64,000 nt of DNA from Capronia americana (GCA_016110215.1 JADWQD010000016.1:434001-498000); one strand, 5' to 3'; shown: positions 10,276 to 21,056, counted from the stretch's first letter. Notes: generated by a model from the sequence alone, not told the origin. Numbers and translations: made by a program.

Positions 10276-11418
10276 ATGCGCGCCCAAATCCTGGAATCGT
10301 TCAACAAACCCTACACCTTCAAGTCCGACCACCCAACCCCCCCGGCACCCCAGGGCTATCAACTCCTCGTCCGCGTCGAAGCCGCGTCGTACTGCCATAC
10401 CGACGCCGTCTTCGCGTCCGGGGCCATGCAACAGGGCCTCCCGCGCATCGGTAGTCATGAATTCGCTGGCGTCATCGACTCGCTCGGTCCTGATGCGGAG
10501 AAAGTCGCCGAGAAAAGGGGTTTGAAGAAGGGAGACCTCGTCGGCGTGCCTGGACGGGCATTCAACCCGTGTGGAGAGTGCTCCGAGTGCGTGCACAACG
10601 ATGGGGATATGCCCGGGTATGGCGTCTGGTGCACACGGGCGTCCAACCTCGGGATGACCCGAGACGGGGGGTTCCAGGAGTGGTGTCTCGTTGATAGCCG
10701 GCAAGTGGCGAGGGTGCCGGAGGCTGGAGGGATGAGGGCCGTCGACATTGCGCCGTTGATGTGTGCGGGCGTGACGGTGTGGAATGCGCTCGAGGCGGCG
10801 GGGGTGCAGACGGCCGAGGGTAAAGGGAATGGAGATGGCAAGTACGTCGCCATCTTGGGCGCCGGGGGTGGGCTTGGCCACCTGGGCGTGCAGTTCGCGG
10901 CGAAGTTGGGGTGGAATGTCGTCGCTGTGGATACGACGCCGGCGATGGGGATGTTGGACGAGGTGATCAAGGAGCTCGGCGAGGATGGTAAGAGGGTCCA
11001 CGTCGTGGATGCGCTCAAAGAGTCGGCCGAGGACGTCAAGAAACGTATCTTCGGCGTGGCGGCTCAGGGCCTCGAGAGCGAAAAGGGCTGCGACTCGTCC
11101 ATCATCCTGCCGGAGTCGCAGGCGGCGTTTGACTTTGGCATGGCCGTGCTGAAGAACCACGGCACCTGCGTGGCGGTGAGCTTCCCCAAGGACGGCTGGA
11201 AGTTCAAGCCCGGGGATTTGGTCTTTCGGCACATCAAGTTAGTGGGTGTCTTGGTCGGCAGGAATCGTCAGTTGCAGGCCATGGTGGATTTTGCGGCCAA
11301 GCACGGTGTCAGAGCGAGGATTCGGACGTATCCGCTTGAGAAGCTGAACGGTCTGGTGGAGGACTATCATAAGGGGGTTGGGGGGAAGTTGGTGGTTGAT
11401 ATGCAATTGAAACCATAG
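10276..11418 (+). CDS. zinc-dependent alcohol dehydrogenase-like MDR oxidoreductase
   Basis: A single-exon frame of 380 residues, normal length for the zinc medium-chain dehydrogenase family. Catalytic zinc ligands are visible: Cys40 in SYCHTD and His61-Glu62 in GSHEFAG. Four structural-zinc cysteines follow at about 99, 102, 105 and 119 (PCGECSECV...VWC), with eight more residues than usual between the last two. The Rossmann fingerprint is AILGAGGGLGHLG (about 193-205). Cofactor is NAD(P)H by family; the residues at the end of strand beta-2 (VAVDTTP) have an Asp, which favours NAD. The substrate cannot be told. It starts at the typical MRAQILESFNKPY N-terminus; the frame upstream is open but lacks an ATG. 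It ends 52 bp from the stop of RRP36 (tail to tail). Confidence 0.88.
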   Translation: MRAQILESFNKPYTFKSDHPTPPAPQGYQLLVRVEAASYCHTDAVFASGAMQQGLPRIGSHEFAGVIDSLGPDAEKVAEKRGLKKGDLVGVPGRAFNPCGECSECVHNDGDMPGYGVWCTRASNLGMTRDGGFQEWCLVDSRQVARVPEAGGMRAVDIAPLMCAGVTVWNALEAAGVQTAEGKGNGDGKYVAILGAGGGLGHLGVQFAAKLGWNVVAVDTTPAMGMLDEVIKELGEDGKRVHVVDALKESAEDVKKRIFGVAAQGLESEKGCDSSIILPESQAAFDFGMAVLKNHGTCVAVSFPKDGWKFKPGDLVFRHIKLVGVLVGRNRQLQAMVDFAAKHGVRARIRTYPLEKLNGLVEDYHKGVGGKLVVDMQLKP

Positions 11419-11470
11419 TAGGTCTTAAACAGTACTGTGTAGAAGCATTCGCCATATGCGTCGCACTGTG

Positions 11471-12415
11471 CTACCGTTCCCGTCTCACTCTCGGCATGTC
11501 TCGTGCTTCTTTACCCTTCTCCCTCTTCAGACGTCTCTTTTCCGCCTTGTCGCGGGCTTTCTTGCCCAGGCTCTCAAGTCTTTCTTGCTTGGCAAGTCTC
11601 TTCACGTCCGCTTCCTTCAAGAAATAGGGTTTTGATTTCTGGCCAGACCGCAGCGCCTCCTTCTCTTGCACCTTGTGTTTCTTCCGGATCTCGGTTTCTC
11701 GCTGCCTGCTCTGCGCGTTCCGCACCCTCGATTCCATCGCCATGACTTTTCGTTTGAGTTCGGCGATCGCATCAGGATCCTTGGCCTTCTTGATCTGCGT
11801 TTTCAGTTGCAGTATCTCTTCCGCTTGGTACTGCGACAGGAACGAGTAGTTTTTGTTGGCCTTCTCCACAGCACTGGGGTTGCGGTTGGTAGACATGACA
11901 GTGGGATCGAAACGGGGGTCGCGCGACTTTGCCGACGGCGGAGGCTCAAATATCGTTCTTTTGCGGGAGACGGGCTTTCGAGCGGACTCGATGGTCGGCG
12001 CGTGTTTTGATGTCCGCTTTGGAGCGTCGAGCCGTGCTTCCTTCGCTCGCTTGCGGGTGTCGAATGTTTCCTCTGCGTCCCGGCCGTCGTCGTATGCCGC
12101 AGGCTTTTCTTCCGTCTCTGCGTATTTCCGTTTTCGAGGCTTGGGGTTGAATGTCTCTTGTGCTTTTGCCAGAGCACCAAAGCTTATATCTGCCAACGAG
12201 GGTTGTTCATCTTCTGCCTCTTCATCGTCGTGTTCGTCTGCGTCGGATGAAGGAGCTGTGTCCTCGGCCTCTGACTGCGAGTCGCTCTCCGCAGAGCCCT
12301 CTGCCTCCGATTGTGCCTCGTCGCTGACATCCTCGTCAGACAGCTCGAGCTGTTCATCTTCGTCGTCATCATGCCTTAACTGGACAGGTCGATCCGCGAG
12401 CAGGAGCGGCGCCAT
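11471..12415 (-). CDS. RRP36: rRNA processing protein RRP36
   Basis: A single exon of about 314 residues from the ATG at 12415; the frame runs further upstream to 12562, but that part looks non-coding. The N-terminal third is highly acidic (runs of Asp/Glu/Ser). The C-terminal half carries the RRP36 domain: SKSRDPRFDP-like segment, NKNYSFLSQYQAEEILQLK, then a long lysine/arginine-rich coiled coil with RKKHKVQEKEALRSGQKSKP, YFLKEADVKRL and a basic tail. RRP36 is a nucleolar component of the 90S pre-ribosome needed for early cleavages of the 35S pre-rRNA to make 18S rRNA. The start could be a few codons off. It is divergent from the FCP1-like gene over 494 bp. Confidence 0.9.
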   Translation of the reverse strand: MAPLLLADRPVQLRHDDDEDEQLELSDEDVSDEAQSEAEGSAESDSQSEAEDTAPSSDADEHDDEEAEDEQPSLADISFGALAKAQETFNPKPRKRKYAETEEKPAAYDDGRDAEETFDTRKRAKEARLDAPKRTSKHAPTIESARKPVSRKRTIFEPPPSAKSRDPRFDPTVMSTNRNPSAVEKANKNYSFLSQYQAEEILQLKTQIKKAKDPDAIAELKRKVMAMESRVRNAQSRQRETEIRKKHKVQEKEALRSGQKSKPYFLKEADVKRLAKQERLESLGKKARDKAEKRRLKREKGKEARDMPRVRRER

Positions 12416-12909
12416 CGGCTCTGTTGCAGAAAGACCGATTTGAGCGAGAGATTTCGAGTCTCCTACAGGTGCACTCAAATACGAAACTTTTCGGAAACGC
12501 AGAAAGCCTAAGAGGGACTTCGGAAGATCATTAACCTTAACGCAGATAAGCTTAAGTAACATCCCCGCACGGGAGGCTGCATTTTCGCGTGGGAGAAATT
12601 TAGCAACTCATAGAGTCTGCCTGTTTTGTTAATTAGATAACCTTCACTTCATGCTCACATTGCTGTGAAGTCGTCGCTAGCCTTTCTCGAGCCACCTGCC
12701 GCGCGCCTCCAATCTGGCATTGCTGCGCGGAGGAGTTGCTCTCTGCCGCACTCTGTCAACAAAAGTCCGCCTCACCCTCTACTCATTCCAAGCAGCGTCT
12801 CACACTGTAACTGCTAACACTCTACTCTCAGTGGCACCGCAATACCCGCCTTTTTCGAACGCCTCTTTACCCTCTCCCTTCGCCTCCTCATACTCGCACG
12901 CTGCTCGCC
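12416..12909. promoter_or_regulatory. divergent promoter, RRP36 / FCP1-like gene
   Basis: About 494 bp lie between the two start codons. The plus-strand end is pyrimidine-rich just before the ATG at 12910 (CT-rich run 12845-12900). No specific factor site was identified. Confidence 0.45.
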
Positions 12910-15115
12910 ATGGGTAAGAAGAAAGGTGGCGCCAAAGCGGCGCAGCATGCGCAACATAGTCAACAGCAAGGGAACACTCCAATGACGACAACAAACCAGC
13001 TACCCTTCCACGGAAATGCAGGCCACGTCTCGGTACCAGACGGACTGACTCAGATCCAACAAGGTGATTATTATGACTATCACCAGTACTGTCAGAACAG
13101 AATTGACATATATGCCGCAGTAGACGCTTGGAGGTCTTACAGAGATGGCGAAAACAATCTTCAGACAGCCGCTGATTTTGAACCTTTCCTCCGATCTCAC
13201 CCCACCTTCTTCGGCAGTAGCCAGCAGCAGGTTCCTGCTTCGACTCCGCTGGGGCTGAGTGCGAGTCAAGGGGCACCACCATGGCAACACATGTCCGCTC
13301 CGCCTCCGCTCGGACAGCAGACATATCCTCTCGCTCCTCAGGCAATGGACCCCAGTATACCGCGATTCCAACCACCAGCACCGGTTGAACATTCGCATTT
13401 CAAGCCATACCAGCCTCTAAGGTTAGTTCGGAGCCACGCTCGATATCCTTCTTATCGAGTTAACAAACCTTACAGAATGTCAAATGGCACAATTGAGAGA
13501 CAGTTCATACAGCAGACAAGGAACAACCAGCAGAATCAACCTCGCGCTCCAACGCAGGATCCACGTCGTCGAGCTAAAGCTCGGCAGATAGCGGAATCGA
13601 CTGTGCAAACTCCGCCGGAAACGAGAAGTGACCGCTACCCATTCCGTGAGAGAAGATCCGATCAGATTGCTCCCTTCAGTACTGGCGTGGCACAACAAAT
13701 CCTCGAATCAATCAAGACTCCGGGAAGGCCGGCTGCTCAGAGGGCCAGTCCCCACCCCAGCCGAGATCGCGTCGACGAGGCTCCACGGCCGACCAAAGGA
13801 TACAAGAGAAATGCTGCACTCGAACCTGAGACCAGAGACACGCCACAAAAGCTCCTGGTCATTCTCGACCTCAACGGTACTGTACTTGTTAGACCGAACA
13901 AGAGCAGGCCTAAGAACATCATCGTGAGGCCCGGTGTTCCTACGTTACTAGATTATCTGTTCCGGAATCATGTGGTCATGGTATACACTTCGGCGAAGCC
14001 TCAGAACTGCGCGGCCATGATAGAGAAGTTCTTTCGTCCAGACCAGCGGGCGGCATTGGCCGCTGTGTGGGCCAGGGACAGATTGGGCCTGACACCGGAG
14101 CAGTATGACAACAAGGTTCAAGTCTACAAGAAACTGGAGCCAATCTGGCAAGACAATGCTATCCAGATGAAGGCAGAACCCGGCAAGCGGTGGGACCAAA
14201 GCAATACAGTCCTCGTGGATGACAGTCAAATCAAAGCGCGGGCGCAACCGCACAATCTGCTGCAGATCCCAGAATTCCTCAACAATGAGCCAAAAACTGG
14301 GTTACAAGCGAAATTAAACTGGCGCCTTGACGAAGAAGCCATTGTTCAGTCTGTACAACAGAAACTGGAACAGCTCACGTGGCAGGTAGACGTGTCCAGG
14401 CTGATACGAGAATGGCGAACCGGCAAACGACAAGCACCTGGTGTGGTGGATGAAACTGTCGACCAGAAAGCACTACAGAACGTCGAAGACCGTGCACCGT
14501 CTCCCACGCCTGACCCGAGCATTGGTGAGCGGGAGTCGTCTTATCAACCACAGCGGCTACGCACCCCGAGAGAATCTCCAATGCCTGTGTCTGAAATAGA
14601 CCAGCCACAATACATGCCAATAGAGGTCGAAAAAGACGATGGAGTAAGTTGCGATGACGAAGGCGGCACCACCCTGGACGATCTGCAGGCCCAAATTAAC
14701 TGGAGCCTCAGTCTGAATCAGAGCCTACCGACCCAGAAGAAAAATCAAAACCAAAATCAACTGACCGCTGGTGCTGCTACGGGTGCTGGTGCCGTGGCTA
14801 CTATTGATGGCACTCAGCCATCCAGACGCAGTGAGTTACCTGCTATTGGGGGTGATCAGACTGACACTGTCAGAGAAACTCAAGAGGACCCCCGAGTCTT
14901 TGGCGAGACTCGAGGCAAGAGCACAATACAGGCGCGAGAACAAGCTAGCAATTCGGATAGAGCGCAAGGAAAAAAGGCGAGCAAAGGATGCAGCATTCAA
15001 GGCAGCAAAGGCAGCACGTCGTCGAGAAGAAGCCGCAATAGCAAAGGCCGAGAAGAGAATGAAGTCTCTAGTGGAAGCACAAACAACGACGACAACGCCA
15101 AAGGAGAGAATGTAA
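12910..15115 (+). CDS. FCP1-homology (NLI/TIM50-like HAD) domain protein
   Basis: An ATG with good context begins MGKKKGGAKAA. The N-terminal ~300 residues are Gln/Pro-rich and disordered. The HAD fold follows: LLVILDLNGTVL, then VRPGVPTLLDYLF, VVMVYTSAKP and NTVLVDDSQIKA. This is an FCP1-homology domain, but the catalytic DxD is D-L-N, a variant common in this branch of the family, so phosphatase activity is uncertain. Two introns are inferred. One of 54 nt (13422-13475, GTTAGT...TTACAG) is frame-neutral, so it may be retained. One of 43 nt (14831-14873, GTGAGT...CTGAC...CAG) shifts frame; after it the protein ends in a strongly basic coiled coil (ARRREEAAIAKAEKR) and stops at 15115. Without splicing the frame would run to 15171 with a low-complexity tail. 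About 720 residues. Confidence 0.8.
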
Positions 15116-16077
15116 TTACTGACGGAACGACGGTTGATGAGCCAATGACGCCTGAGAGTCTGCGTGCCTGATATTTGACGATTGGGCATGCGCTTTGAAT
15201 ATGCAATAGTTCATGGGACGGTGAGCGAGCACCTCTTTGCTCGGAGGGCAGAAATCAGACCTTGGTGCACGACAGTTTATGCAAGCTCACCCTGGAGCGA
15301 TGGAGAATTCCTTGCGGGCTACTTGTCCCTGAGCTACATGAGCTGAGAATATCCCGCTCATGTGCTCCTCAGGGGGTTTGGCTACCTACAAATACAAAGC
15401 CGGCTGCCGTCCAGGCCCAAACCAGCAACAAATCGAGGCATGACGGAAGCATAGCATATCATCTAGTGAGCCGATTCGAGCACCTGGATAACAAGCCATC
15501 TGCATCAGCGTGGCATTGGAGGCGAAGAAGGCCTTCTAGGCACACATTGAAACCATTCAATCCCGATTCCTGCAGTTGTGCTGAGAAAGGTGATCGTATC
15601 CGCAAGAGTAGCTCTATCACTCATCTGCCCACCATCCTTGTTACTGGGATCATTGGAAGAAGATACATGGATCAGGTGTAGGAACACTTACTGGCAGCAT
15701 GAGAATCGTGCCTCCGCTCTCAAGCATGGTGAAGCCTACAGTAGATACATAGCTAGAAGGCCAGATCGCGCGAGACCACGAGGAGTTTGGACAATGTGCC
15801 TACGTACAACAAGTACGAGTCTCGTCGTAGCATTTCCGTGGTCAGTCGACTGATTCATTGTTCAGGCCCTTCGTTGGCTTCGAAGGCTTTGTTGCCTGCG
15901 GAAGATGGAATTACTTGTTCCGGTTCACTGTTCAGTGAATGCAATCTCGCTCAACGCCAAACTGCATGTTAAGAACACAAATCAATCATCGATCACCCTT
16001 GGCTCAAATAGCTTGTACAGTGATTTCTCTCTTGGAGGGGGAGGGGGAGGATGAGAGCCTGTGGAAACTCTCAGGAT
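15116..16077. other. intergenic, convergent gap
   Basis: About 960 bp between two convergent genes. Scattered open frames (for example 15262-15681 plus) show no recognisable motif. A short G-rich run lies at 16036-16051, just past the MAU2 stop, probably in its 3' UTR. Confidence 0.5.
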
Positions 16078-19005
16078 TCAATGCCCATCCTTGCTGCCCG
16101 CAGCTGAAGCGCTCTTGACAGCATCTGGCAACATGTCCCACCCGGCTTCGGCCTCCCGTCTCCTTTGCCTTGCCTGATTTTCAAAGCCGTTAATATCGAG
16201 CGCCTGGGCCTCCAAACCCGCAGTGACATGCATCCACATCGGGTCGCCCCATGTCGAGGTCTGCAAGGTCGCCGCCTTGGCGCACTTGAGTGCCTGCTCG
16301 TCAACCACTCCCTTGAACATTTTCTCTTGCATGTAAATCAGCGCGAGGGCTGTGGTCTGTGCGCTGCCAATCACTTTGCCAGCTTCCATGGCAGACTTGA
16401 GGTATTGTTTTACTGTGAGAGTCGTGCCGGAGAGGACGGAAATGAGGAGGGAAAAGTGGGCTTGTATGTATTTGTTTCCGCAGGTTGGGACTGCAACCTG
16501 GAGTTCTTTAATCAGAGATGACAGACGCTTATGCTGTGGATGGTTGGGAGCTTGGATTATGAAGGCCGAGTTCATCGCTGCCAAGATGGAGAAGTTGCGT
16601 GTAACGTCTGAATTGGGATAATCTGACATGGATAGTTGGTTCGATGCGCTTGGCGCGGCCGAGGATGAGGATTGTTGTGGTGCGAGGTTGAAGAGAGACG
16701 ACTGGTAGACGTGCAGGGCGCCAACGAGGTCCCCGGTTCCTTGTCGGATAACTCCCCTCAGATAGAGCGTCGCATATCTCATGTTGAGTGGGAAAGCGTC
16801 AGCGAAGATTTCGGCGACCTTGGTAGCTTCGCTCAAGTACTGGTCTGCCGCGTGCCACTGACCTTTCGAGCATTGCAGGAAGCTGAGCAGCAACAAGAAT
16901 CCGGCTTCCAAGAGCTTCTGGAAGGCTTCAAGTCTCTCAGATTGTCGGGAACCCGTGGTAAGAGTAGGCCTTGCCAGCGATCGAACTTTCGACAAGCCTT
17001 CCGTCGCAAAGAGCTCCGCCTTTCCACCATCCTTGCCATTCTTGTACGCTGAGCTGTCAGCACATAGCAGGCACGCTAGAGCATCGGCTTCCTCCATTCC
17101 CAGCCATGAGAACACAATATAGTACTTCTTATTTCTCTCGATCACATGTTTTTGGGCTTGCAACTGAATTCCTGCGATAGTCCGCTTCGACACTGGGATG
17201 TAGATCGACTTGTCGTTTGTCCAGGGGTTGACTTGAGGGAGGTTGTCGAGAACCTCGATGATGATCCTCCGTTTGGCATTAGTTTGTGCAATGTTGGACT
17301 CCCGTACACTGCATGCAAGGTCAATGAAGTCCCAAAGCAGGCTCATCTGCGGATTAGACTCGATGTCCGGGTTTAATTGCATAGCCCTGGCCTTGGCCAA
17401 AGCCGTTTGAGTAGCCGTGACCGCTTCATGACTCGAGCTCGACAGGTGCAGGAGAGCTTCTAATGTAGCCGCGAAAGCAAGGACCCCGGCGTCCGAGTTC
17501 TGCTTGGCTAGGACAGAGATCTTCTCCAGCTGGACAACAGCACTGTGGAACTCGCCAGGAGCTGAGGATGCCAATGAAAACATGGCGTGCTGAAAGCTAA
17601 AGATATACAGCCAAACAGTGTGATGGTAGGCTTCGATGTCCTCAATGATCCTCTGAATCGCTTTCAGAGCGGCTTTCGGCTTTGATTCGTAGAGGACCTT
17701 GGAAAGAAGAAGCTGCATTTCGTATTTCAGATCGACGAATTTGTGTCGTTCACATAGCTCTATTGATTTCGTCAGGGCCGTTTCAGCTTCGTCGTGATTT
17801 TCGGTTTCGTCGTACAGTATTCGACAATAGCGCAAAGAGATCCGTGCCTCCTTCAGAGGAGGTAGTTTGAAGTTGGCAAGGGCCGACTCGAGGCAGCCGA
17901 GGGCTTTGGAGATCAAGACGTAATATCTTTCGGTCAGGGCAGGCTGTTTGCGGGCTTCATCGACGTAGTCATCTGCAATGGCACAAAGGAGGGCGGGATA
18001 ATCTGGTTCTGGTTCTGGCTCGTCGGAGTCCGTGGACGTGGCGCGAGGAGCGGGTGCTCTTGATACTGTCTGTGGAGTCTTTCCACTGACCTCAGCCGCC
18101 TGAAAGGCGCTGCGGCTGCTCTGTTGAGGAGATCTGTGAGGGGTTGCGGCGGTAGAGGTGTAAGTGCGCTGCGCGCCGTCACTGACTATCTTGTTCTGCG
18201 GCATCGTAGGTTCTGGTGTTTCAATTACCCTTTGCGGCTGCTCGGTTTGTCTCAGGTAGTCTTGAGGTGATTGTGATGCATAGTGATACTGCTGTTGCTG
18301 TATCTGCGGCTGTGGCTGTTGGTGTTGCTGCTGTTGGTGCCGTTGTTGCTGTTGTTGGTGTTGGTGCTGTTGGTGTTGGTGCTGTTGGTGTTGGTGCTGT
18401 TGGTGTTGGTGCTGTTGGTGTTGGTGCTGTTGGTGTTGCCGCTGTTGGTGTTGCCGCTGCTGTTGCCGCTGCTGTTGCCGTTGCTGTTGCTGTTGCTCTT
18501 GCTGCTGCTGTTGCTGTTGCTCTTGCTGCTGCTGCTGCTGCTGCTGTTGTTGTTGTTGCTGCTGCTGCTGCTGTTGTTGCGGAGTCCAGTGGTATGACGA
18601 TGAGGGCACGTCCCGTTGAGCCTGAGGGTGAGGCTGATAGCTAGGCTGAAGTTGCTGAGGCTGCTGCTTCGGCGGAGAGGATTGAAGGGGATTACGAGGC
18701 ACGACGACTTCTATGCTGGACTCGGGAAGCACTGGAGGCAACATTCGCTGGGGTTGAGGAGCGCCTTGGTAGAAGTGCTGTGGAGATTGCTGGAATTGGC
18801 GCTGGTAGTGCTGCGCTTGGTTGTTGTAATACTGAGCATAATTCTGCTGGACGTAAGGTGGTTGCTGGTAAGGCTGGGCGTTTGGATTGGGAGGCGCCTG
18901 GGAAAATGAATTGACTTGGAATCCAGGTTGAGAGTAGCTGCTGTTGGCTGAGTGAGCGAAGCTGGGATTCCAATTGGAATTGTCGTAAGGGTAATTAGGA
19001 TCCAT
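16078..19005 (-). CDS. MAU2: cohesin loading factor MAU2/SCC4
   Basis: A single uninterrupted frame of 975 residues. The C-terminal ~640 residues form the helical TPR-like array of the cohesin loading factor family (PF10345), beginning YPALLCAIADDYVDEARKQ and continuing through ISLRYCRILYDETENHDEAE, YEMQLLLSKVLYES, TLYLRGVIRQGTGDL and FSLLISVLSG. With SCC2/NIPBL it loads cohesin on chromatin. The N-terminal ~335 residues are a long, disordered Gln/Pro/Tyr-rich extension with a polyGln and (QHQQH)n tract at about residues 140-240. That makes the protein longer than typical fungal homologues. The start MDPNYPYDN is the first ATG. It is divergent from the alpha/beta-hydrolase gene over 497 bp. 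Confidence 0.92.
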   Translation of the reverse strand: MDPNYPYDNSNWNPSFAHSANSSYSQPGFQVNSFSQAPPNPNAQPYQQPPYVQQNYAQYYNNQAQHYQRQFQQSPQHFYQGAPQPQRMLPPVLPESSIEVVVPRNPLQSSPPKQQPQQLQPSYQPHPQAQRDVPSSSYHWTPQQQQQQQQQQQQQQQQQQQEQQQQQQQEQQQQQRQQQRQQQRQHQQRQHQQHQHQQHQHQQHQHQQHQHQQHQHQQQQQRHQQQQHQQPQPQIQQQQYHYASQSPQDYLRQTEQPQRVIETPEPTMPQNKIVSDGAQRTYTSTAATPHRSPQQSSRSAFQAAEVSGKTPQTVSRAPAPRATSTDSDEPEPEPDYPALLCAIADDYVDEARKQPALTERYYVLISKALGCLESALANFKLPPLKEARISLRYCRILYDETENHDEAETALTKSIELCERHKFVDLKYEMQLLLSKVLYESKPKAALKAIQRIIEDIEAYHHTVWLYIFSFQHAMFSLASSAPGEFHSAVVQLEKISVLAKQNSDAGVLAFAATLEALLHLSSSSHEAVTATQTALAKARAMQLNPDIESNPQMSLLWDFIDLACSVRESNIAQTNAKRRIIIEVLDNLPQVNPWTNDKSIYIPVSKRTIAGIQLQAQKHVIERNKKYYIVFSWLGMEEADALACLLCADSSAYKNGKDGGKAELFATEGLSKVRSLARPTLTTGSRQSERLEAFQKLLEAGFLLLLSFLQCSKGQWHAADQYLSEATKVAEIFADAFPLNMRYATLYLRGVIRQGTGDLVGALHVYQSSLFNLAPQQSSSSAAPSASNQLSMSDYPNSDVTRNFSILAAMNSAFIIQAPNHPQHKRLSSLIKELQVAVPTCGNKYIQAHFSLLISVLSGTTLTVKQYLKSAMEAGKVIGSAQTTALALIYMQEKMFKGVVDEQALKCAKAATLQTSTWGDPMWMHVTAGLEAQALDINGFENQARQRRREAEAGWDMLPDAVKSASAAGSKDGH
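18285..18585. repeat. coding CAG/CAA-CAC tract with 15-bp tandem repeats in MAU2
   Basis: On the plus strand the 15-bp unit TTGGTGCTGTTGGTG is repeated five times exactly (18361-18435), followed by variants with CCG in place of GGT. On the coding (minus) strand the units give alternating Gln and His. The flanks are near-pure CAG/CAA runs coding polyGln (18480-18585). Because the unit is a multiple of three, length changes stay in frame, so allele length is expected to vary between strains. Confidence 0.95.
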
Positions 19006-19502
19006 GTTGAAGGTGGAATTGCAAGCTTTCGCGCCCTGTTTGCTTGTCTAACATATCTCACTGCCCGCTCACTTCTCTCTTACTGCCCAGCACGCGTCCG
19101 ATTCTCACAAACCTCATTCACTTGCCTAATAGGCTTGCCTGTGATCCTCATTCAACATATCCAACTCTTTTGATACAACAAATACCATTCCTTTCACATA
19201 GCATGTCTCTGTACCATGTTGTGCAAGATCACATCACGCTCTCGTCCCCTTCCGCGCTTAGGGCTGCCGTTAGTCTTGCCAAGGATGCCTAGCCCGATTC
19301 GTCGGCACTCGAACACACCCGTGATGCCTAGGTTACTCTTGACTTGATGAGGTACCGACAGCATGTGCACGCATGTGTCATCCACACTCATCAACAGCAA
19401 GTACTTATAGAAGTTCTCTAATTCGACAGCTCCTCCTGTGACCAGGTACCCGTTGATGCCACCAGGATGGCGTAGATCAAACGACTTTGTGGAAAAATCA
19501 TC
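19006..19502. promoter_or_regulatory. divergent promoter, MAU2 / alpha-beta hydrolase
   Basis: 497 bp lie between start codons. The middle (about 19070-19210) is C/T-rich on the plus strand. No gene and no specific site were recognised. Confidence 0.45.
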
Positions 19503-21056
19503 ATGGACTTTGTACAAACTTTTGTCCATCAAGCGCAGGATCATACATTCTTGACCACTTTCATTGGCTTCACGGTCCTGGCTGCAGTCGCTCTCGTTCC
19601 AGGCCACGTCCCCAGAATGGTCAAGCCACGATACTGGCATTCCGCAAAGTCACTGACCTTAAGGACGCGGGACGGCAAGACCACTTCATTCGCAGATCTA
19701 TGCAAGTCGCTTATACCACCATGTCGACTCAATCCGTTTCTATTCAATGGCCATTTACAAACAATTTGGACGGTTTTGACGAAAGAGTCGATCCCAATCT
19801 ACTACAAGCGCCGGATCTTTGAAAATGAAGATCCAGTATACACAGGTCAATTCTCCGTCGATTTCGTCACTGCGCCCAACGAAATGCACGACCCGGATCT
19901 ACCATCGCGCACTACTTATTTTACGGAAGTGGAGTTCCATGACATTGGTTCATTGGACAGCAAGCCAATGCTAGTCATGCTACATGGTTTAAGTGGAGGG
20001 TCGCACGAGCTCTACCTCCGCCACGCCCTTGCTCCTCTGGTAGGGGATGGTGGGTGGGAAGCATGCGTGGTGATCTCGCGAGGATGCTCTGAGACGAAAA
20101 TCACCACCAGCGTGCTGTACAATGCACGGGCCACATGGGACGTTAGGCAGGTAGTCAAGTGGCTGAGGAAGACATTTCCCAACCGTCCACTCTTTGGAAT
20201 GGGCTTCAGTCTCGGCGCCAACATCATGACGAATGTAGGCACATCAATCTTCGCGCCTTCCCTCGTCCGCATGCTGATAAGCTCAGTATCTAGCTGAAGA
20301 AGGCAGTGACTGCGCCTTCAAAGCAGCCGTCATCCTCTCCAACCCTTGGGATCTTATGGCCGGCAACCTAGCCCTGCAAAGGACCTGGTTTAACCGTAAC
20401 GCCTACTCCGCCAACATGGGCAAGAGTATGAAGAGACTCTTCGAACGTCACGTTGACCACATTTCAAAGAACCCCAAGATCGACGTCGACGCCGTGCGGA
20501 AGATTAAGTACCTCCACGAATTCGACCGTTATGTCCAAGGGCCGACATGGGGTTATCCCACGGAAGGAGCATATTATCGTGATGCTTCTTCAGTGGATTC
20601 TGTGATGGCCATCAGAATTCCGTTTCTGGCTATTCATGCTGAAGATGACCCGGTGAGCCAGTCTTCTGCCCTTTCCTGGTGCTCCGAAGCTGATAGGGGA
20701 CAGGTAACCGCGAGCGAAGCACTGCCGAGAGAAGAAGTTAAACAGACTCCTTATGGAGTGCTGTGTACGACTCCGGGCGGTGGTCATTTAAGTTGGTTCG
20801 AGCTCGGTGGCAGACGGTGGTTCGAGAGAGCGGTACGTGTTCCCCAGGTCGAATGTAGCCTTTCCCCTCCAGCTGAAACCTTCTTCAGTCCACAGCATTC
20901 TTCCGGGCCATGGCCAACGACATCGACTTGGACTCGATCTCCAAGACAGAAGTCAACGGCGCTCAACTCGAGGGTCAAATATCCCGCGCAGAGCGAGAGC
21001 CGTTGAAACCGGTCTTTGAGCCGATGCGGAGGAAGATGCACATCCCAGGCTTATGA
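19503..21056 (+). CDS. YheT/EHT1-family alpha/beta hydrolase (medium-chain ester synthase/esterase type)
   Basis: Four exons: 19503-20234, 20287-20652, 20704-20832 and 20889-21056. They give 464 residues. The N-terminus carries one hydrophobic helix (TTFIGFTVLAAVALVPG, about residues 18-34), an anchor. Conserved blocks are NGHLQTIW, LHGLSGGSHELYLRH, the nucleophile elbow GMGFSLGANIM (Ser in GFSLG), FAIHAEDDP-like Asp region and GGHLSWFE with the catalytic His. This is the AB-hydrolase family of yeast Eht1/Eeb1/Mgl2 and bacterial YheT, acting on medium-chain acyl esters or monoglycerides; the actual substrate is unknown. Splicing is supported by frame continuity across NIMTN/YLAEEGSDCAF and by the conserved tail KPVFEPMRRKMHIPGL. 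The first in-frame ATG is used. It is tail to tail with LOC1, 96 bp apart. Confidence 0.9.

Noticed and set aside
10240..11232. 330-codon minus-strand ORF opposite the alcohol dehydrogenase
   Set aside because: It is the antisense shadow of a GC-rich coding exon; the plus-strand zinc dehydrogenase motifs settle the coding strand.
15262..15681. 139-codon plus-strand ORF after the FCP1-like gene
   Set aside because: No motif, no conserved-looking composition, and position in a convergent 3' spacer; not supported as a gene.
18216..18644. Long plus-strand frames rich in Leu, Val and Ala opposite the MAU2 repeat
   Set aside because: They are antisense readings of the CAG/CAC repeat tract and follow directly from its composition.
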